From Planctomycetota bacterium (GTDB taxonomy: Bacteria > Planctomycetota > Phycisphaerae > Phycisphaerales > SM1A02): a DNA stretch of 7,107 nt. The notes under the pieces were generated by a model. That model was given only the letters and a program-made list of their open reading frames with translations. It was not told the origin of the DNA and ran no database searches. The translations under genes were made by a program, and so were the position numbers. How positions within the stretch are numbered: the stretch's first letter is position 1; each line of letters starts with the position of its first letter. Below, in pieces: positions 6,205 to 7,107 of the stretch. The DNA is taken from assembly GCA_022567855.1 (NCBI GenBank), contig JADFGE010000153.1, positions 1 to 7,107 of the forward strand, read 5' to 3'.

Positions 6205-6291
6205 CTGAACGGGACTCTAGTAAGTCGCCTGCCGGGAATGCAGCATTCTCGGGTGCGGCGCGGCTCTGTAGCCGAGGATCAGGTTAACTAA
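5770..6291 (+). CDS. rmlB: dTDP-glucose 4,6-dehydratase, truncated 5' fragment with foreign tail
   Basis: The first 145 residues are a clear RmlB, the NAD-dependent short-chain dehydrogenase that converts dTDP-glucose to dTDP-4-keto-6-deoxyglucose. The Rossmann motif GGAGFIGSN is at 12-20, DALTYAGN at 38-45, HFAAESHVDRSI at 83-94, and GTDEVYGEL at 128-136 with the catalytic Thr-Asp-Glu. After PDLLF (145, base 6204) the family would continue with TEETPLRPNSPYSASKA. Here it changes to an unrelated 28-residue tail ending at TAA 6289-6291. The catalytic Tyr-x-x-x-Lys and the whole sugar-binding half are missing (173 residues against about 340-360), so the product should be inactive. There is no good ribosome site; it starts 19 bp after rmlA and may be translationally coupled. 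The break is best explained by the recombinase-bearing element that follows. Confidence 0.9.
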   Translation: MNQDERRILVTGGAGFIGSNFVNFVMSQRPNWRIVNLDALTYAGNLENLKEIADNPHYEFVHGDIRDRQAVVKAMTGCDSVVHFAAESHVDRSIADASPFVSTNVLGTQVMLDACREVGSIERFVHIGTDEVYGELPLDRPDLLFLNGTLVSRLPGMQHSRVRRGSVAEDQVN

Positions 6292-6362
6292 TTGACGTTG
6301 GTGCAATATCTTGGATGAAGGGAGAAATGATTCACTACGACACGGCCACGGACAATTGCACG
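6205..6362. other. Element-end sequence between the rmlB break and the recombinase stop
   Basis: This holds the 28-codon tail read from rmlB, an imperfect inverted repeat (6226-6260) and no other convincing gene. The sites bound by large serine recombinases are about 40-50 bp imperfect palindromes, so half of the recombined attachment site should lie in roughly the first 25 bases here. A very short plus-strand frame with a ribosome-like AGGGAG (6327-6404, 25 codons) overlaps the recombinase end and is not accepted as a gene. Confidence 0.4.
6226..6260. repeat. Imperfect inverted repeat near the element boundary
   Basis: CCGGGAATGC (6232-6241) and GCATTCTCGG (6243-6252) pair at nine of ten positions around a single A at 6242. 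CGCC (6226-6229) and GGCG (6257-6260) extend the symmetry after small gaps. It lies 22-56 bp inside the presumed element end. It may be a recombinase-binding site, an end-protecting palindrome or a terminator-like stem, though no T-run follows. Symmetry is seen; function is inferred. Confidence 0.5.
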
Positions 6363-7107
6363 TTAAACAGAACCAGTCTTGCCTATGTCAACTCTCGGAA
6401 CTAGATTAGGGTGGAAATACGATTGGATCAGAAAGGTCACCAGATCCCTTGGCGTTACGGACCAAGGGGATAATGATTGTGCATACCTTTGGACTCCCCT
6501 CGGGGTCACCAAGAACTCGCAAATGCCTAATGAGGCAAGCAGCCCTGTTGGATTCGTTTCCAGCAGGGCTGGTCCATTTTCCGGAATACGTATTTCCTCT
6601 ATGGCGCCTTTCAGCAAGGCCTTCTGTTTCTCTTTTTCTCCGGACTCCAGGCACTCTCTCAGCTTGCTCAAGGCCTCCCGCACCTCGTGGGTCTTCATCT
6701 CCGGCACCCTGCGTATCTGAGTCATAGATTCTTGCTGTCTCGCCAGGGTCGCTCTTGCCTCCTCAGAGGCCTTCAGTTCGGCGACGAGGGATTCAAGGGG
6801 GCCACCCTCCTTGATTGCTCGTGTCAAGTTTTCCATCTCCCGATCGATACGTCGCATCTTGTTCTCAATTGCCATAGATTCGCCTGGGTCCTGAAGCGCC
6901 TCCAGGTGTCTGTTGGCCGAAATCCGAAGATGCTCTACGTTGTCAGTTGTAAGTAGGGTGCTGGAGAACAGCTCCATGACTGCATTTTCGAGCATTTTCT
7001 TTTCCATCGTCCGTCCGTTGGTACAGACGGCGTTACCGCGCTTGGAGTGGTAGCCGCAGCGATAATACTGTCGGAGCTGTTTTTTGCTCTTGATCGTGTT
7101 TATGTGG
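6363..7107 (-). CDS. Large serine recombinase, C-terminal part (N-terminus off right edge)
   Basis: The visible 247 residues are the DNA-binding end of a large serine recombinase, the family that integrates and excises phages and integrative elements through a Ser-linked intermediate. From the right edge inward, the frame opens with YYRCGYHSKRGNAVCTN (about 7067-7018). This is the second half of the recombinase zinc-ribbon, whose Cys residues are 11 apart; its partner cysteines lie off the window. Next is RTMEKKMLENAVMELF, the usual helix after the ribbon. A charged coiled-coil of about 60 residues follows (NKMRRIDREMENLTRAIKEG to TLARQQESMTQIRR), then the family-typical KALLKGAIEEIRIPENG strand region. 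It ends at TAA 6365-6363. The catalytic serine domain is not in view, so activity cannot be judged. It converges on the broken rmlB. An internal ATG at 7007 is not the true start, since the homology continues upstream of it. Confidence 0.9.
   Translation of the reverse strand, partial: HINTIKSKKQLRQYYRCGYHSKRGNAVCTNGRTMEKKMLENAVMELFSSTLLTTDNVEHLRISANRHLEALQDPGESMAIENKMRRIDREMENLTRAIKEGGPLESLVAELKASEEARATLARQQESMTQIRRVPEMKTHEVREALSKLRECLESGEKEKQKALLKGAIEEIRIPENGPALLETNPTGLLASLGICEFLVTPRGVQRYAQSLSPWSVTPRDLVTFLIQSYFHPNLVPRVDIGKTGSV

Larger units (their letters stand above)
6205..7107. mobile_element. One end of an integrative element carrying a large serine recombinase (continues past right edge)
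   Basis: rmlB homology stops at 6204. The next recognisable gene is a large serine recombinase pointing towards that junction and ending 159 bp from it. Such recombinases usually sit at one end of the phage, integrative element or transposon they mobilise, so 6204/6205 is a plausible left boundary. The exact crossover dinucleotide cannot be fixed without the other end or an uninterrupted rmlB. The extent, cargo and type of the element lie outside the window. Confidence 0.6.

Noticed and set aside
6327..6404. Short plus-strand frame of 25 codons with AGGGAG before its ATG
   Set aside because: The spacing is only about two bases, the product has no recognisable features, and it overlaps the end of the recombinase gene on the other strand.
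6363..7007. Recombinase starting at the internal ATG 7007 as a complete small protein
   Set aside because: The same frame continues upstream with zinc-ribbon residues (YYRCGYHSKRGNAVC) to the window edge, so the gene is partial rather than small.

Overview
The window most likely comes from a Gram-negative (diderm) bacterium of about 55-60% GC. The two-partner secretion pair on the left, and especially the wording of its POTRA/barrel protein and the VTICHIPPGN module of its exoprotein, remind me most of Planctomycetota (Phycisphaerae-like) proteins. That assignment comes from memory of family style and is only moderately sure.

Left part (1-3791, minus strand): a two-partner (type Vb) secretion operon transcribed right to left. 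tpsB (3791-1803) encodes an outer-membrane POTRA/beta-barrel translocator. A 223-bp gap with several small hairpins follows, and then tpsA (1579 to beyond the left edge) encodes the secreted partner. TpsA has a signal peptide, a filamentous-haemagglutinin-type TPS domain, a long Gly/Asn/Ser-rich linker with 15-bp tandem repeats, and a small two-cysteine module, VTICHIPPGN...GAC. It has only a short beta-helix-like part, unlike classical giant TpsA adhesins.

Middle (3792-4855): a 238-bp divergent spacer with short palindromes and direct repeats, then a small plus-strand lipoprotein of unknown function (4030-4320). A TPR gene remnant follows (4358-4855). It lacks a proper start and carries an in-frame TAG, so it looks like a decayed gene.

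Right part (4983-7107): the start of a dTDP-sugar (probably dTDP-rhamnose) locus. rmlA (4983-5750) is intact. Within it, at about 5520, base composition drops abruptly from roughly 60-67% to about 40-47% GC, and the low-GC segment continues into rmlB. rmlB (5770 onward) loses homology at residue 145 (base 6204), before its catalytic Tyr/Lys, and ends with a 28-residue unrelated tail. Immediately downstream, converging on it, is the C-terminal part of a large serine recombinase (7107 to 6363, minus strand, entering from the right edge). The simplest reading is that rmlB was interrupted by an integrative element carrying this recombinase, and that one element end lies near 6204.

I see no CRISPR array, tRNA or rRNA. 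The most interesting points are the recombinase-interrupted rmlB, the mosaic breakpoint inside rmlA, and the unusual layout of TpsA.
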